Origin: a virus
Reading direction: 5' to 3' (one strand)
Length of the DNA: 20,809 nt
Virus record (IMG/VR): IMGVR_UViG_3300044645_000797
Span: 1-20,809 of that record
A program made the position numbers and the translations under genes. Positions 11,584 through 20,045 of this stretch are shown here, one piece after another. Below the pieces are notes generated by a model. The model was not told the DNA's origin. It was given only the letters and a program-made list of their open reading frames with translations, and did not search any database. The stretch's first letter is position 1, and each line of letters opens with the position of its first letter.

Positions 11584-13833
11584 TTATCCCTGACGCGACA
11601 AGTTGGATTCCGCAGTTGCATTCGCACGCTGAATATCAGCGGTCGTCTTCGCATTCCGGCGTGACAAATCTGCCATCGCCTTCGTGTTCTGACGCTGGAT
11701 GTTGGCCATAGTCTCGGCGTTCTGGCGAGCGATTTTCGCCTGAACCTCCGCGTTCATTACGGCGGTACGAGGATCAGAGCCTTGCTGAATCGCCTGAGCC
11801 TGCTGCTGCTGAGCCATCGCTTGCTGCTGCTCTTGGAGCATCTGACCAAGCTGCTCGACGGTCTGCCCGAGCATTCCGAGCTGTTGGACGTACGCATCGA
11901 CCTGCTGCTTGCGCGACGGATCGGTTGCGAGCCTCTGGATGTGCTGCTGAACATGCTGACCAATACCCTGCATGAAGAGCATGATTTCCTCTGGGTTTCC
12001 GCCACCTTGAAGCGATGACGCTGCTTCGTTCGCCGCGCCAAGGTGAGTCTCGATGTGGATGATCTGATTCTGCGTATCGGTGACGAGCGGCATGTTGCCC
12101 TGACGCAGTGATGCGTGTTCCAGAACGGCGAGAGCGGCTTGATCCTGCGTACGAGACGACTGAAGCTGAGATGGCAGATAACGATCCACCATCTGTTGGC
12201 CAACCTGTGCGGCAATATAGTCCTTGAGCAGGTTAATTTTGCCTCCCTCTGGAAGCGAACCGGACAACTGGAGAAGCGAACCGAGGAGCTGTTGCTTAGC
12301 GAACTGTGAACCTTGGCCCACAGTCCTAGTCGCCTCAACGTAGTCGATGTCGATCATCGCCTGCACAGGAACGCCACGTTCTTTGCATCGACGCTGGAAC
12401 TCGATGGCGTCCTTATCGGACTTCGTAATCGGGTTCAGATTAGGATTCGAAGCGCGGTTGTACCGCTCCTCAAAGAAGGAATCGAGCTGAGTGTAATACC
12501 GGCTCAACTGCGTCTTGCCGATGGCGGACTGCTGCGAGACGATTGCTTGAACTTCCGTCGCTGTACGGGGGTTGCCCTGCGGTTTGTTGAGCGATTGGCG
12601 ATACTGAGAGAGATTGCCTTGAAGAACATTTTCAAGGTCCGCATTGACCGCCATTGGAGCATCCAGAACTCCAGCAATATTCTGCTGAACGACTTCGTAA
12701 TCTGGCGGAAGAATGGCATACGGTCCTTGCTGTACGACGCTTGTCTTGCTCAGCGCATTGGCGTTCAGGGGTCGGAATAGAATCTGAGTCCTCGCAAACG
12801 CGCTGTCTACCATTGAGCAGCGAAGACGATTCTTTAGCTCCATCGGCTGAAGCATCTTGATGCCCAAGCCCTTAACGCCGTGATGCTCGCCGTCGCCACG
12901 GTCGTAGTACATCGGATGAATGACCTGCTCCCACCGGCTGAACCGGCGAAGCTTGCGATACATAAAGCTCTCGCTGTCGCGTTCGTCGATGATTACATGG
13001 CTGATCTGACCATCAAATTCCTTGTAGAAAACGTGGCACATCAGCACGACCTCGGAACGAGCGGAAAACGTGATGTCGTTTGAGCGAAGCTGCTTCTGGA
13101 AGAACTCCCAGTCGTACTGAACACCTGAGCGATACGGCTCAGGCATCGCCGCACGAATGCGTTCGCGGACATAATCGACATCCCAACCGGAAGCTTTTGC
13201 CGCCTTTTCGTCTTGGATCTTCTCGAACAGATCATCCACGCCCATGCGCGTACGGACGCAGGCTACCTTCCAGTCGCTCACGTTTGACTTAGTGCCGTCT
13301 GGGACAAGCAAGTCCGTCGCCATGATGGCTTTGCAGCGCCAGTTGGTATTGTCCTCGAAGATCAGCGGACCATCGCCAATAAGGACCATCTCACGCTGCG
13401 AGAGCTGCATGATGTAGTCGAAGTCCTTGTCGAGCTTCTGGAGCCGGTCAAACTCTTCCGTGATAATCTTCGACCATTCCTCCCGCTTATCCATGTCATT
13501 GCCGTACGCGGTACGAATGTTCGTGTAGGTCGGAACCTCGGCGAACACGTCGTAGAAGGCTGACATTGCCAGCGTGAGGAACGCTTCCGACTCGCGGAAG
13601 TTGACGTTGGTGCGGAACGCTTGGTTGTTGCGGCGCAGTTCTGCTGGATTGTACGGAGGATTTCCATCGACCAGACCGCGCAGCTTGGCTCGCGTACTAT
13701 TACGCAGCTCATCAGCCATGATAAGCTTCTGGAAGATTTCGCGAGCGGATGCCGCGTCGGCTATGCGCGTTTCAGGCGCTTTGCCGTCTTCGTTGATAGT
13801 TTCAAGCGGCAGTTGGGCTAAGTTTCCGTACAT
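11584..13833 (-). CDS. Portal protein
   Basis: This 749-residue protein lies downstream of the terminase and matches the large portal proteins of short-tailed phages. The body (residues about 30-590) has the usual mix of helices and the long wing and stem region, including YNPAELRRNNQAFRTNVNFR near 60. From about residue 655 it becomes Gln-rich (EQQQAMAQQQQAQAIQQ). It ends in five 11-residue units (693-747) of the form x-N-A-x-x-x-A-x-I-x-R, which should form a long helical barrel reaching into the head, as in P22 gp1. The portal is the dodecameric DNA gate and docking site for the terminase. Its start overlaps the previous gene by 16 bases, so the two are translated together. Confidence 0.9.
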   Translation of the reverse strand: MYGNLAQLPLETINEDGKAPETRIADAASAREIFQKLIMADELRNSTRAKLRGLVDGNPPYNPAELRRNNQAFRTNVNFRESEAFLTLAMSAFYDVFAEVPTYTNIRTAYGNDMDKREEWSKIITEEFDRLQKLDKDFDYIMQLSQREMVLIGDGPLIFEDNTNWRCKAIMATDLLVPDGTKSNVSDWKVACVRTRMGVDDLFEKIQDEKAAKASGWDVDYVRERIRAAMPEPYRSGVQYDWEFFQKQLRSNDITFSARSEVVLMCHVFYKEFDGQISHVIIDERDSESFMYRKLRRFSRWEQVIHPMYYDRGDGEHHGVKGLGIKMLQPMELKNRLRCSMVDSAFARTQILFRPLNANALSKTSVVQQGPYAILPPDYEVVQQNIAGVLDAPMAVNADLENVLQGNLSQYRQSLNKPQGNPRTATEVQAIVSQQSAIGKTQLSRYYTQLDSFFEERYNRASNPNLNPITKSDKDAIEFQRRCKERGVPVQAMIDIDYVEATRTVGQGSQFAKQQLLGSLLQLSGSLPEGGKINLLKDYIAAQVGQQMVDRYLPSQLQSSRTQDQAALAVLEHASLRQGNMPLVTDTQNQIIHIETHLGAANEAASSLQGGGNPEEIMLFMQGIGQHVQQHIQRLATDPSRKQQVDAYVQQLGMLGQTVEQLGQMLQEQQQAMAQQQQAQAIQQGSDPRTAVMNAEVQAKIARQNAETMANIQRQNTKAMADLSRRNAKTTADIQRANATAESNLSRQG
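11593..11757 (-). repeat. Five 11-residue repeats at the portal C-terminus
   Basis: The last part of the portal consists of MNAEVQAKIAR, QNAETMANIQR, QNTKAMADLSR, RNAKTTADIQR and ANATAESNLSR, followed by Gln-Gly. The period of 11 is that of a hendecad helix with a slight right-handed supercoil. The DNA copies have diverged, so the repeat is old or held by protein-level selection. Confidence 0.8.
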
Positions 13834-14447
13834 GGTCGTTTTTTCCAGCAGTGAGCCGGAAGGTTTTCGTTCTCTGTAGCGTCCGAGAATTTATGAAGGG
13901 TTTCAATGGGAAACCAAACCATGCTTCTGATAAAGCAACCGCAAAACTCGCAGCTTTGCAGGTTTTCGTCTACCGGAGTGCTGCCGTGTTGAGAGAAAGT
14001 TTTGACAGCATCCTTTAGCACACGGGCGTTGCATCCTGTGCATCCGAGTGGTTTTCGGTTGAACGAACAAGTTGAGCAGATGCTTGCGCGTCGATTTGCT
14101 TCCGCCTGATCCACCTTGCCGCCGCCAACGGTAAGTCCGTGGAGAAGACTCATGCTGAACCGAATGACGTCTCCGATCTGAAGCGATTTACGTCCTTCTG
14201 GCTTGGGAATATTAACTTCGTTGTAAGAGCAATCAGCACCGTTACGACACGCATATTCGGTGATTAAATCGTCAAGGTTGCTCGGGATTTGAATCGCGTT
14301 TGCCGTGTAGTGATTGCGAACAAACTCATGGAGCTGCGCCCATGATCCTCCGGGTACTTCAATCCCAGTCTCAGGAATGCGGTAATGCCATCCGCCGGGG
14401 ATGACCATGTGTTCGTTCAGAACTTTGTAACCAGTGGTTTTGCTCAT
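13818..14447 (-). CDS. Cys-rich zinc-ribbon-like protein between terminase and portal
   Basis: This 209-residue protein begins in an ATGA overlap with the terminase (14444-14447) and overlaps the portal start. Residues 20-60 hold GGWHYRIPETG and a helix LHEFVRNHYTANA. Then come the Cys sets C124-x-x-C127, C136-x-x-C139, C166-x-x-C169-x-C171 and C200, plus C67 and C73, enough for two zinc sites. The PAHCW-K end is distinctive. I recall proteins of this plan (an RxPETG start, CSTC, CTGC, CGC and AHCW) in the same position in other phages, with no known function. Being made with the terminase and portal, it may be a packaging cofactor, perhaps the missing small terminase role; that is inference. 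Confidence 0.7.
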   Translation of the reverse strand: MSKTTGYKVLNEHMVIPGGWHYRIPETGIEVPGGSWAQLHEFVRNHYTANAIQIPSNLDDLITEYACRNGADCSYNEVNIPKPEGRKSLQIGDVIRFSMSLLHGLTVGGGKVDQAEANRRASICSTCSFNRKPLGCTGCNARVLKDAVKTFSQHGSTPVDENLQSCEFCGCFIRSMVWFPIETLHKFSDATENENLPAHCWKKRPCTET

Positions 14448-16144
14448 GCTTCAATTGTTTCGTCGTAGTAAATTGAATCTGCGTCCTTCACTAGCTTTTC
14501 CCAGACCTTATCCATCTTCGTAAAGCGCGGCTCCAAAACAGCAGTTTTGCGGACTAGATCAAGCAAGACTACAGCAGCGTCGGCCAAATCAGGCGATTTT
14601 CCGGTTCGCTGCTTCATCACGGTCTTGGATTCGACCGATATTTTTCGCTTGGAATCATCGAACATACGGGCGCAAAACTCCTGCAACGTCTCGATATCCA
14701 TGCCTCCAAGGCGCTCTTCAACGGCCCATTTACGCATCGAGAACCAGAGTTCCGTTACCTTTCTATCGTAAGCCTCATTGCATGGCCTACTGTCCTCGTC
14801 GCTGACAGGAATCGTTGATGGCGAGCCACCGAACTCAACGCGATGAATTACACCCCATTCGCGGGTCAAGATGTCAGCCAACCCACCGCCTTCACCGCTT
14901 GAATCCAGACCAAATTTGTCCGGTGGAACGCCGCGCTTGTTGCATTCCTCTTTAACCCGATTGGCTATCTGGTAATGCACCGGCTCCGTTAGTTGAGCGT
15001 TGACGGATATATGGATGATGTCCTGAAAAAGTATGCTGACCTTGTCGTTTGCGGTGCCAACCTTGGCAAAGCGAAGGATACATCTGTCGCCACCAAAGCC
15101 CGGATCAAGACCGGCAACGATTTGTACATTGGTCGTAAACACCAAACTTTTTGTAGGTGTGTGCGTCTCGATCAGCGATTCGGACAGAACCGTCTTGACC
15201 ATGCCGTCCGGCGACCAGAATCCGCGTGTGTACTTCCAAAACGTAGGGCTTTGCTCGCCCTCATGTCGCATAGCCGACAAGACCTGATCCTGAGTAATGA
15301 GGTACGGATACTTCGTGCGCCCCTCGCTGATGTTGGGCGACTTCATGCCGTCAAAGCGTCGGCACATCCCGCGTTCTGTCAGCCAATGTTGGTCTTCAAT
15401 CGTTACGCTGCGCCAACCCTTTGCCGGTGTGCAGAAGCGTCCATGCGGATCAAACTTTGAGGCGGGGTTTCCGATGACCAACATCTTGAACTCGCGGCAA
15501 CCCTTAGAAAGGTTCGTACACGCTTCGAAAGCCGCTTCAGGCGTATCCGTAGCTTCGTCGATAATAACCATCACACGCTCGGCGTGGATGCCCTGAATGT
15601 TGGCCACAGCCTTCGATGTGTTGCCCTCGGCGACGGCGATAGCCGAAATGGAGTGTCGGTCGTCTCCTTTGATGGCTTGAAGACTCATCTTCGAATCGAC
15701 CATGTTTCCGGGGAATCCGCGTGATTTCCGAACAAGATCCTGAAGATTGGCCCACATACGCTTTCGGATCATCTTTGCCGTTGTAGACGTGAGAACAACG
15801 GTTGTTTTGGACGGGTTGGCCAGCCACCAAACAGTCGCAAAGAGCGTCGCGCCGAAAGTCTTTCCGCTCGCGCCGCAACCTGCCCATCCGACGTAGTCGT
15901 GTTCGCAAAGACCTTCGACCTGTGCTTCGAGCCACGGGTTCCAGCTCATCTTCGGCCATAACATTTTCGTGGCGTTACGAAAATGATCGAAAGTACCTAG
16001 TCCGCCCTCATTCGGTTGGAGCCGATTTCGGAATGCGTAGAGTTCCAGTTCTAGGTCTGGAATCTTGACGGGCGAACGAATCCCGTACTTGTGGTCGATC
16101 AATGGATGCTCTGACACTTGCTCTGGCATAGTTTGGCCTTGCAT
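14444..16144 (-). CDS. terL: Terminase large subunit
   Basis: This ATPase-nuclease pumps DNA through the portal. I use the ATG at 16144 (566 residues). A start at 16195 would overlap the divergent fibre gene, and one at 16129 has a weak AAGG seven bases upstream and is equally possible. In the numbering from 16195 (subtract 17 for this start), Walker A is GCGASGKT (106-113), Walker B is VMVIIDEATD (208-217), and the coupling motif region is MLVIGNP (238-244). The nuclease domain carries Asp364 (AGLDPGFGGD), Asp431 (FGLDSSGEGG) and Asp536/539 (SPDLADA), the expected metal ligands. The C-terminal tail is basic and should contact the portal. No small terminase is recognisable nearby. It heads the minus-strand head operon. 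Confidence 0.93.
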   Translation of the reverse strand: MQGQTMPEQVSEHPLIDHKYGIRSPVKIPDLELELYAFRNRLQPNEGGLGTFDHFRNATKMLWPKMSWNPWLEAQVEGLCEHDYVGWAGCGASGKTFGATLFATVWWLANPSKTTVVLTSTTAKMIRKRMWANLQDLVRKSRGFPGNMVDSKMSLQAIKGDDRHSISAIAVAEGNTSKAVANIQGIHAERVMVIIDEATDTPEAAFEACTNLSKGCREFKMLVIGNPASKFDPHGRFCTPAKGWRSVTIEDQHWLTERGMCRRFDGMKSPNISEGRTKYPYLITQDQVLSAMRHEGEQSPTFWKYTRGFWSPDGMVKTVLSESLIETHTPTKSLVFTTNVQIVAGLDPGFGGDRCILRFAKVGTANDKVSILFQDIIHISVNAQLTEPVHYQIANRVKEECNKRGVPPDKFGLDSSGEGGGLADILTREWGVIHRVEFGGSPSTIPVSDEDSRPCNEAYDRKVTELWFSMRKWAVEERLGGMDIETLQEFCARMFDDSKRKISVESKTVMKQRTGKSPDLADAAVVLLDLVRKTAVLEPRFTKMDKVWEKLVKDADSIYYDETIEA

Positions 16145-16183
16145 TAGTTCTCGCTGGACTTGACGGTCTGGCAAAGGAAAAAT

Positions 16184-17395
16184 ATGCCGTCGCAACTTGT
16201 TTCTTCAACCGGCTGTTGCCAGCCTTGCGATACCGTTCCGGTTGTCGTGAATGTCCCCGGACCACAGGGTGCTGCGGGTACTAACGGAACGAACGGCGCG
16301 AACGGGGAAAATGCGTTCTCGTATACGACCGCGTCGTTTGTAGTTCCAACTTTTGGAGCATCGGTTGTCGTTGCGGTTGCAAACACTTCGTTTCTTCCAG
16401 AGTCGGTTGCTGGACAATTTTTTGTATCGGTTCAGGGATGCGGCTACTTGCAGGTTACATCGGTAGACGGTTTGCTGGTAACCCTACAAAACCCACTTGC
16501 AGGCGTTCTTGGAATCCCAAATGCGATTCCTACGACGGTGATTCCTATTGGTTCACTTATCACGCTGTCGGGTGCAATTGGCGCTACGGGTGCGGCAGGA
16601 GCGTCTGGCGGAGCATCCTCCGCAGCGACGTACATTGTTCGAACTCCCGACGCATCGGTTCCAAGCGCAACGGCGCTCAATTCGTTTTCATCTGGTTATC
16701 TCAAGACTCAAGGGTCGAGCGGATCTGGGTTTCTATCGACCGTCGCAACGGTTCCTGTGGGCGATATTAGCGGCGTGTTGCCGGTTGCAAACGGCGGAAC
16801 GAACCTATCGACCGTACCTACCAATGGCCAACTGCTCATTGGCAATGGAACGGGATACACGCTGGCAAGTCTGACGGCAGGATCGAACATCACGATTACG
16901 CCGGGTGCTGGCACCATCAGCATTGCATCGACGGCCAGCGGAGCAGCGTTCAACTACGTCACGTTTACGCGGAGGGTGACTGGTCTTGGAGCTGCAAATG
17001 CCCCGAATGTCAGTTCAACTTCGGCAAGCAATCCATACAGCACATCTGTTTACACGACAGCGTCTTACGCTGGCCTTGATTCAGCTTCTGGATTCACCGC
17101 TTCAAGCGGTCGGTTTACGGTTCCGTACACCGGATACTACAGAATAGACGCTTATTTCAATCTTGATGCGGTAGGAGCAACCGCAAACGTTACTGTTTTT
17201 ATCAGAAGAAACGGCTCTGATGTTTTAGCGTCAAAATCATTCGCTGTTACATCCAGTGGATACAATCCAGTATCTCTTGTTTATATTGATCAAGCAACCG
17301 CTCTAACTGATTTTTATGAGGTTTTGATTGGTACAGACCAAAATCTTTACGTCGATCAAGGCTCCTCATTCTCTGTCCAACGGATTCAGGCTTAA
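16184..17395 (+). CDS. Collagen-like tail fibre with C1q-like tip
   Basis: From the ATG at 16184, preceded by AAAGGA (the clearest Shine-Dalgarno site in the window), the protein has 403 residues. It starts with a Cys cluster (GCCQPC, 10-15). Then come six Gly-x-y triplets, GPQ-GAA-GTN-GTN-GAN-GEN (26-43), as in phage collagen-like fibre segments. A beta domain and a second Gly/Ala-rich stretch (GAIGATGAAGASGG) follow. Next is the common fibre sequence VANGGTNLSTVPTNGQLLIG. The last 135 or so residues (FTASSGRFTVPYTGYYRIDA, then NVTVFIRRNG) resemble a C1q/TNF-like jelly-roll tip, likely the receptor-binding trimer. The tip DNA has low G+C (hand count 70 of 180 bases at 17161-17340). Confidence 0.8.
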   Translation: MPSQLVSSTGCCQPCDTVPVVVNVPGPQGAAGTNGTNGANGENAFSYTTASFVVPTFGASVVVAVANTSFLPESVAGQFFVSVQGCGYLQVTSVDGLLVTLQNPLAGVLGIPNAIPTTVIPIGSLITLSGAIGATGAAGASGGASSAATYIVRTPDASVPSATALNSFSSGYLKTQGSSGSGFLSTVATVPVGDISGVLPVANGGTNLSTVPTNGQLLIGNGTGYTLASLTAGSNITITPGAGTISIASTASGAAFNYVTFTRRVTGLGAANAPNVSSTSASNPYSTSVYTTASYAGLDSASGFTASSGRFTVPYTGYYRIDAYFNLDAVGATANVTVFIRRNGSDVLASKSFAVTSSGYNPVSLVYIDQATALTDFYEVLIGTDQNLYVDQGSSFSVQRIQA

Positions 17396-17398
17396 GCC

Positions 17399-19246
17399 AT
17401 GAGCGAACGCGCACCACGGAGGTACACGGATGGGTCTGTCACCTTTGAGGGTGGCATTGACGCTGGTGTGATGCCGTCTGAGGTGGACAAGAATCAGGTC
17501 GCCTTCGCGGTCAACGCCAGCTTTCGGCAGGGATTCATCTCTCCTCGACCCGGTTTCATCCAGAAAGATTACGACGTATGCTTGTCGATTACGGCAGACA
17601 GCACGCTCGTCACTGCGGACCAAACCAATGTCACGGCGGACGGCTACTCCGAGGAATGCTACGGTTCGAGCAATTTGACCGGCGTGTTCCAGTGTGCGCT
17701 CCCATACATCGGCGACAACGGAGCGACGTTCATCCTGATGCTAATCAGTGGTAAAGTGTGGCTTTACGACTGCCTTCAAAACAGCGTTCAAAACCTTTCA
17801 GCTTCGCCCAATCTTGAGAACCCATCAAACATACTCGATGGCTGGATGGTTCAGGCTGAGAACTTCGTTGTCATTCAAGATGGTCAGAGCACACCGCTGA
17901 TCTTCAACGGATCAAGCCTGCGCCGCGCAACCACCGACGAAATCAAGTGCGGAAGAGTAATGGCCTACGTCAACGGACGTATCTGGTACGCGCTTCCAAA
18001 TGGATTCTCATTCAGAGCAACGGACATTGTTTATGGAGATGGTACGCGAGCGAGTGTTCTCAAAGAAACCGAGAATACCTTCCTCAACGAAGGCGGAGAC
18101 TTTGCGGTTCCGTCGGATTCAGGAGGAATCACTGCAATGGCCGTCCCCGGCGATCCAGATACGTCGCTTGGGCAGGGTCCGCTACTAGTCTTTACTCCTC
18201 GATACGTCTTCTCAGTTCAAGCTCCTGTTGATCGTGATACATGGAAGAACCTGAGCTATCCGATTCAGGCCATCAGTTTGCTGACTAGCGGTGCGCTTGG
18301 CGCTAGGTCGGCCATTACTGTCAACGGTGACGTGTTCTACCGCGCAGTCGATGGTGTCCGCTCGTTCATCATCGCTCGTCGTTCGTTTACTGATCCGGGG
18401 AATACACCGATCAGCGGCGAGATTCTGAACATCGCTGAGAACGATCAAACCAGTCTTCTGTGGTCTGGATCTGCGGTCGTGTTCGACAATCGATTGCTGA
18501 TGACCGGACAGCCTCGGTATAATGCCCAAGGCGTTATCCACAAGGCGTTGATGGTTTTGGATTTCGACCTGATTACGTCGATGCGGAAAAAGTTTCCTCC
18601 CGCGTGGGCAGGAATCTGGACTGGACTCGATGTGTTGCAGGTTTTGAAGACGGAGAGCGTTTACGGTGACAGATGCTTTTCGATTGCTCGCGGTGAAAAC
18701 GGGACGATTCAGATTTGGGAAATCAGCAAGGGCGACAAGTTCGACAACAACATTGCTGACGGAAAGAAGGAGATTCAGTGGCTGGTTCATACTCGCGCCT
18801 ACAACTTCGAGCTTCCGTTTGGATTGAAGCGGCTTGATTCGGGCGACATCTTCATTGATTCGCTGGACGGAGACGCTTCTTTCAATGTCGAGTATCGACC
18901 CGACCAGTACCCCGGATGGATTGAGTGGGCAGACTGGGCTGAATGCGCGACAACTTTGCAGTGCCAACCTGCTTGTCCGCTGGTCAATTTCCAGCCGCAG
19001 TACAGGCCGAAGATGCGCTTGCCGACTCCTTCGGATATTCCGTGCAATTCGAGCATTAGCACACCGACTCGAAACATGTACGAGGTTCAAATGAGCCTGA
19101 CAGTTACGGGATATTGCCGCATCAAGAGCATCCGCGTTCACGCTTACGACGTTCAGGAACCTGCGGTGGGCGAGTGCCTTGTTTTCGAAGGATGCAAGAC
19201 TCTTGATGCTTGCGACGTAAACCCGTTTACCTACACATCGGAATAG
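17399..19246 (+). CDS. Large tail hub/nozzle-like structural protein
   Basis: This is a 615-residue beta-rich protein. The start (VTFEGGIDAGVMPSEVDKNQ, then VAFAVNASFRQGFISPRPGF) is a sequence I recall from large phage tail proteins of short-tailed phages, in which a GG-x-D...P...NQ-AF-VN...RPG pattern opens a beta-propeller-like tail tube or nozzle protein. Residues 64-84 carry three 7-residue units, ITADSTL, VTADQTN and VTADGYS, shared with the protein at 3119. Repeated WxxG-type beta strands run to about 520. The last 100 residues are Cys-rich (CATTLQCQPAC, YCRIKSI, CLVFEGCKTLDAC). It starts three bases after the fibre stop. Exact place in the tail is inferred from neighbours. Confidence 0.7.
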   Translation: MSERAPRRYTDGSVTFEGGIDAGVMPSEVDKNQVAFAVNASFRQGFISPRPGFIQKDYDVCLSITADSTLVTADQTNVTADGYSEECYGSSNLTGVFQCALPYIGDNGATFILMLISGKVWLYDCLQNSVQNLSASPNLENPSNILDGWMVQAENFVVIQDGQSTPLIFNGSSLRRATTDEIKCGRVMAYVNGRIWYALPNGFSFRATDIVYGDGTRASVLKETENTFLNEGGDFAVPSDSGGITAMAVPGDPDTSLGQGPLLVFTPRYVFSVQAPVDRDTWKNLSYPIQAISLLTSGALGARSAITVNGDVFYRAVDGVRSFIIARRSFTDPGNTPISGEILNIAENDQTSLLWSGSAVVFDNRLLMTGQPRYNAQGVIHKALMVLDFDLITSMRKKFPPAWAGIWTGLDVLQVLKTESVYGDRCFSIARGENGTIQIWEISKGDKFDNNIADGKKEIQWLVHTRAYNFELPFGLKRLDSGDIFIDSLDGDASFNVEYRPDQYPGWIEWADWAECATTLQCQPACPLVNFQPQYRPKMRLPTPSDIPCNSSISTPTRNMYEVQMSLTVTGYCRIKSIRVHAYDVQEPAVGECLVFEGCKTLDACDVNPFTYTSE

Positions 19247-19247
19247 T

Positions 19248-20045
19248 ATGCCAAACCTAACCTTAATCACGCTTACACCTCCAAGTCTTCCGGTGAGTTA
19301 TTGTCCGTTGAACTACCAGAACTTGGCCAACGATATCATCGGAGGCACGCAAGCCGTTTTCAACAGCACGATTGGAAACTCGTTCTTCAATTTTGGACCG
19401 ACGTATCCGGCGATCAACAATCGGATTTATCCGTGGCTTGATGAGGATGGGCAGTGGTGGATTTTTGATCAGGGATTCTGGCTTCGTAAAAACCCAGTTA
19501 CGGCGGCAAACGAGCGTCGCATCTTTGTCGGAACGACCACGGATCTTCTTTCTTACGACGGCGGCGACGGAACGGCTACGGCGACAATCAGAACTGGCCC
19601 GATGTGGGAAGTTGACACTGAGTTTGAGGCTCGCTTCCCGGTCGGTGTTGGAGCGTTTGTTGCGAGCGGTGCGGTTGTTGTTCAGGGAAAGGCGACATCG
19701 ACATCAATCGTTGGCGAGGACAAGCACACGCTGACGGTTCCAGAGACTCCGTTCAACGAACACACTCACGGTGTCGCTCAGTTGATTGCTCCGGCAAACG
19801 ACGATTATTACCTCGTCAACAAGTCTTGGAGCGGACTTGGTTCGTACCCCACACAGATCCTTCAAGGTGCTGCTGGGAGCGGAGGCGGCGGAGCTGGCCC
19901 GAGCATCACTACTGGTGATATCGGAACTACCACTGCCGACAAGACTGGCAACGATACCCAGAACGCTGTCGGCCACAACAACCTTCCTCCGTTCTACGGC
20001 GTTTACTTCATCAAGCGAACCATCCGAGTCTATTACACCAAATGA
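19248..20045 (+). CDS. Tail collar or fibre-tip-like protein
   Basis: This is a 265-residue protein beginning one base after the previous stop. The N-terminal part has IIGGTQAVFNSTIGNSFFNF and an IYPWLDEDGQWW segment. The C-terminal half has features of collar-type tail domains: TGPMWEVDTEFEARFPVGVG (about 123-142), a THG motif (HTHG) near residue 175, a Gly-rich linker (GAAGSGGGGAG), and the closing GHNNLPPFYGVYFIKRTIRV. The His-x-His motif and the LPP-YG-YF-KR end match many collar proteins in which His residues bind a metal. It probably caps or anchors tail appendages. It shares an ATGA overlap with the next gene (20042-20045). Confidence 0.7.
   Translation: MPNLTLITLTPPSLPVSYCPLNYQNLANDIIGGTQAVFNSTIGNSFFNFGPTYPAINNRIYPWLDEDGQWWIFDQGFWLRKNPVTAANERRIFVGTTTDLLSYDGGDGTATATIRTGPMWEVDTEFEARFPVGVGAFVASGAVVVQGKATSTSIVGEDKHTLTVPETPFNEHTHGVAQLIAPANDDYYLVNKSWSGLGSYPTQILQGAAGSGGGGAGPSITTGDIGTTTADKTGNDTQNAVGHNNLPPFYGVYFIKRTIRVYYTK

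Noticed and set aside
16145-16195. Seventeen extra N-terminal residues on the terminase
   Set aside because: The start at 16195 would overlap the divergent fibre gene, whose start at 16184 has a good Shine-Dalgarno site.
18212-19270. A 352-codon open frame on the minus strand opposite the large tail protein
   Set aside because: It lies almost fully inside a gene with a recognisable protein, has no domain pattern, is rich in Arg and Ser as expected of a shadow frame, and would break the plus-strand operon.
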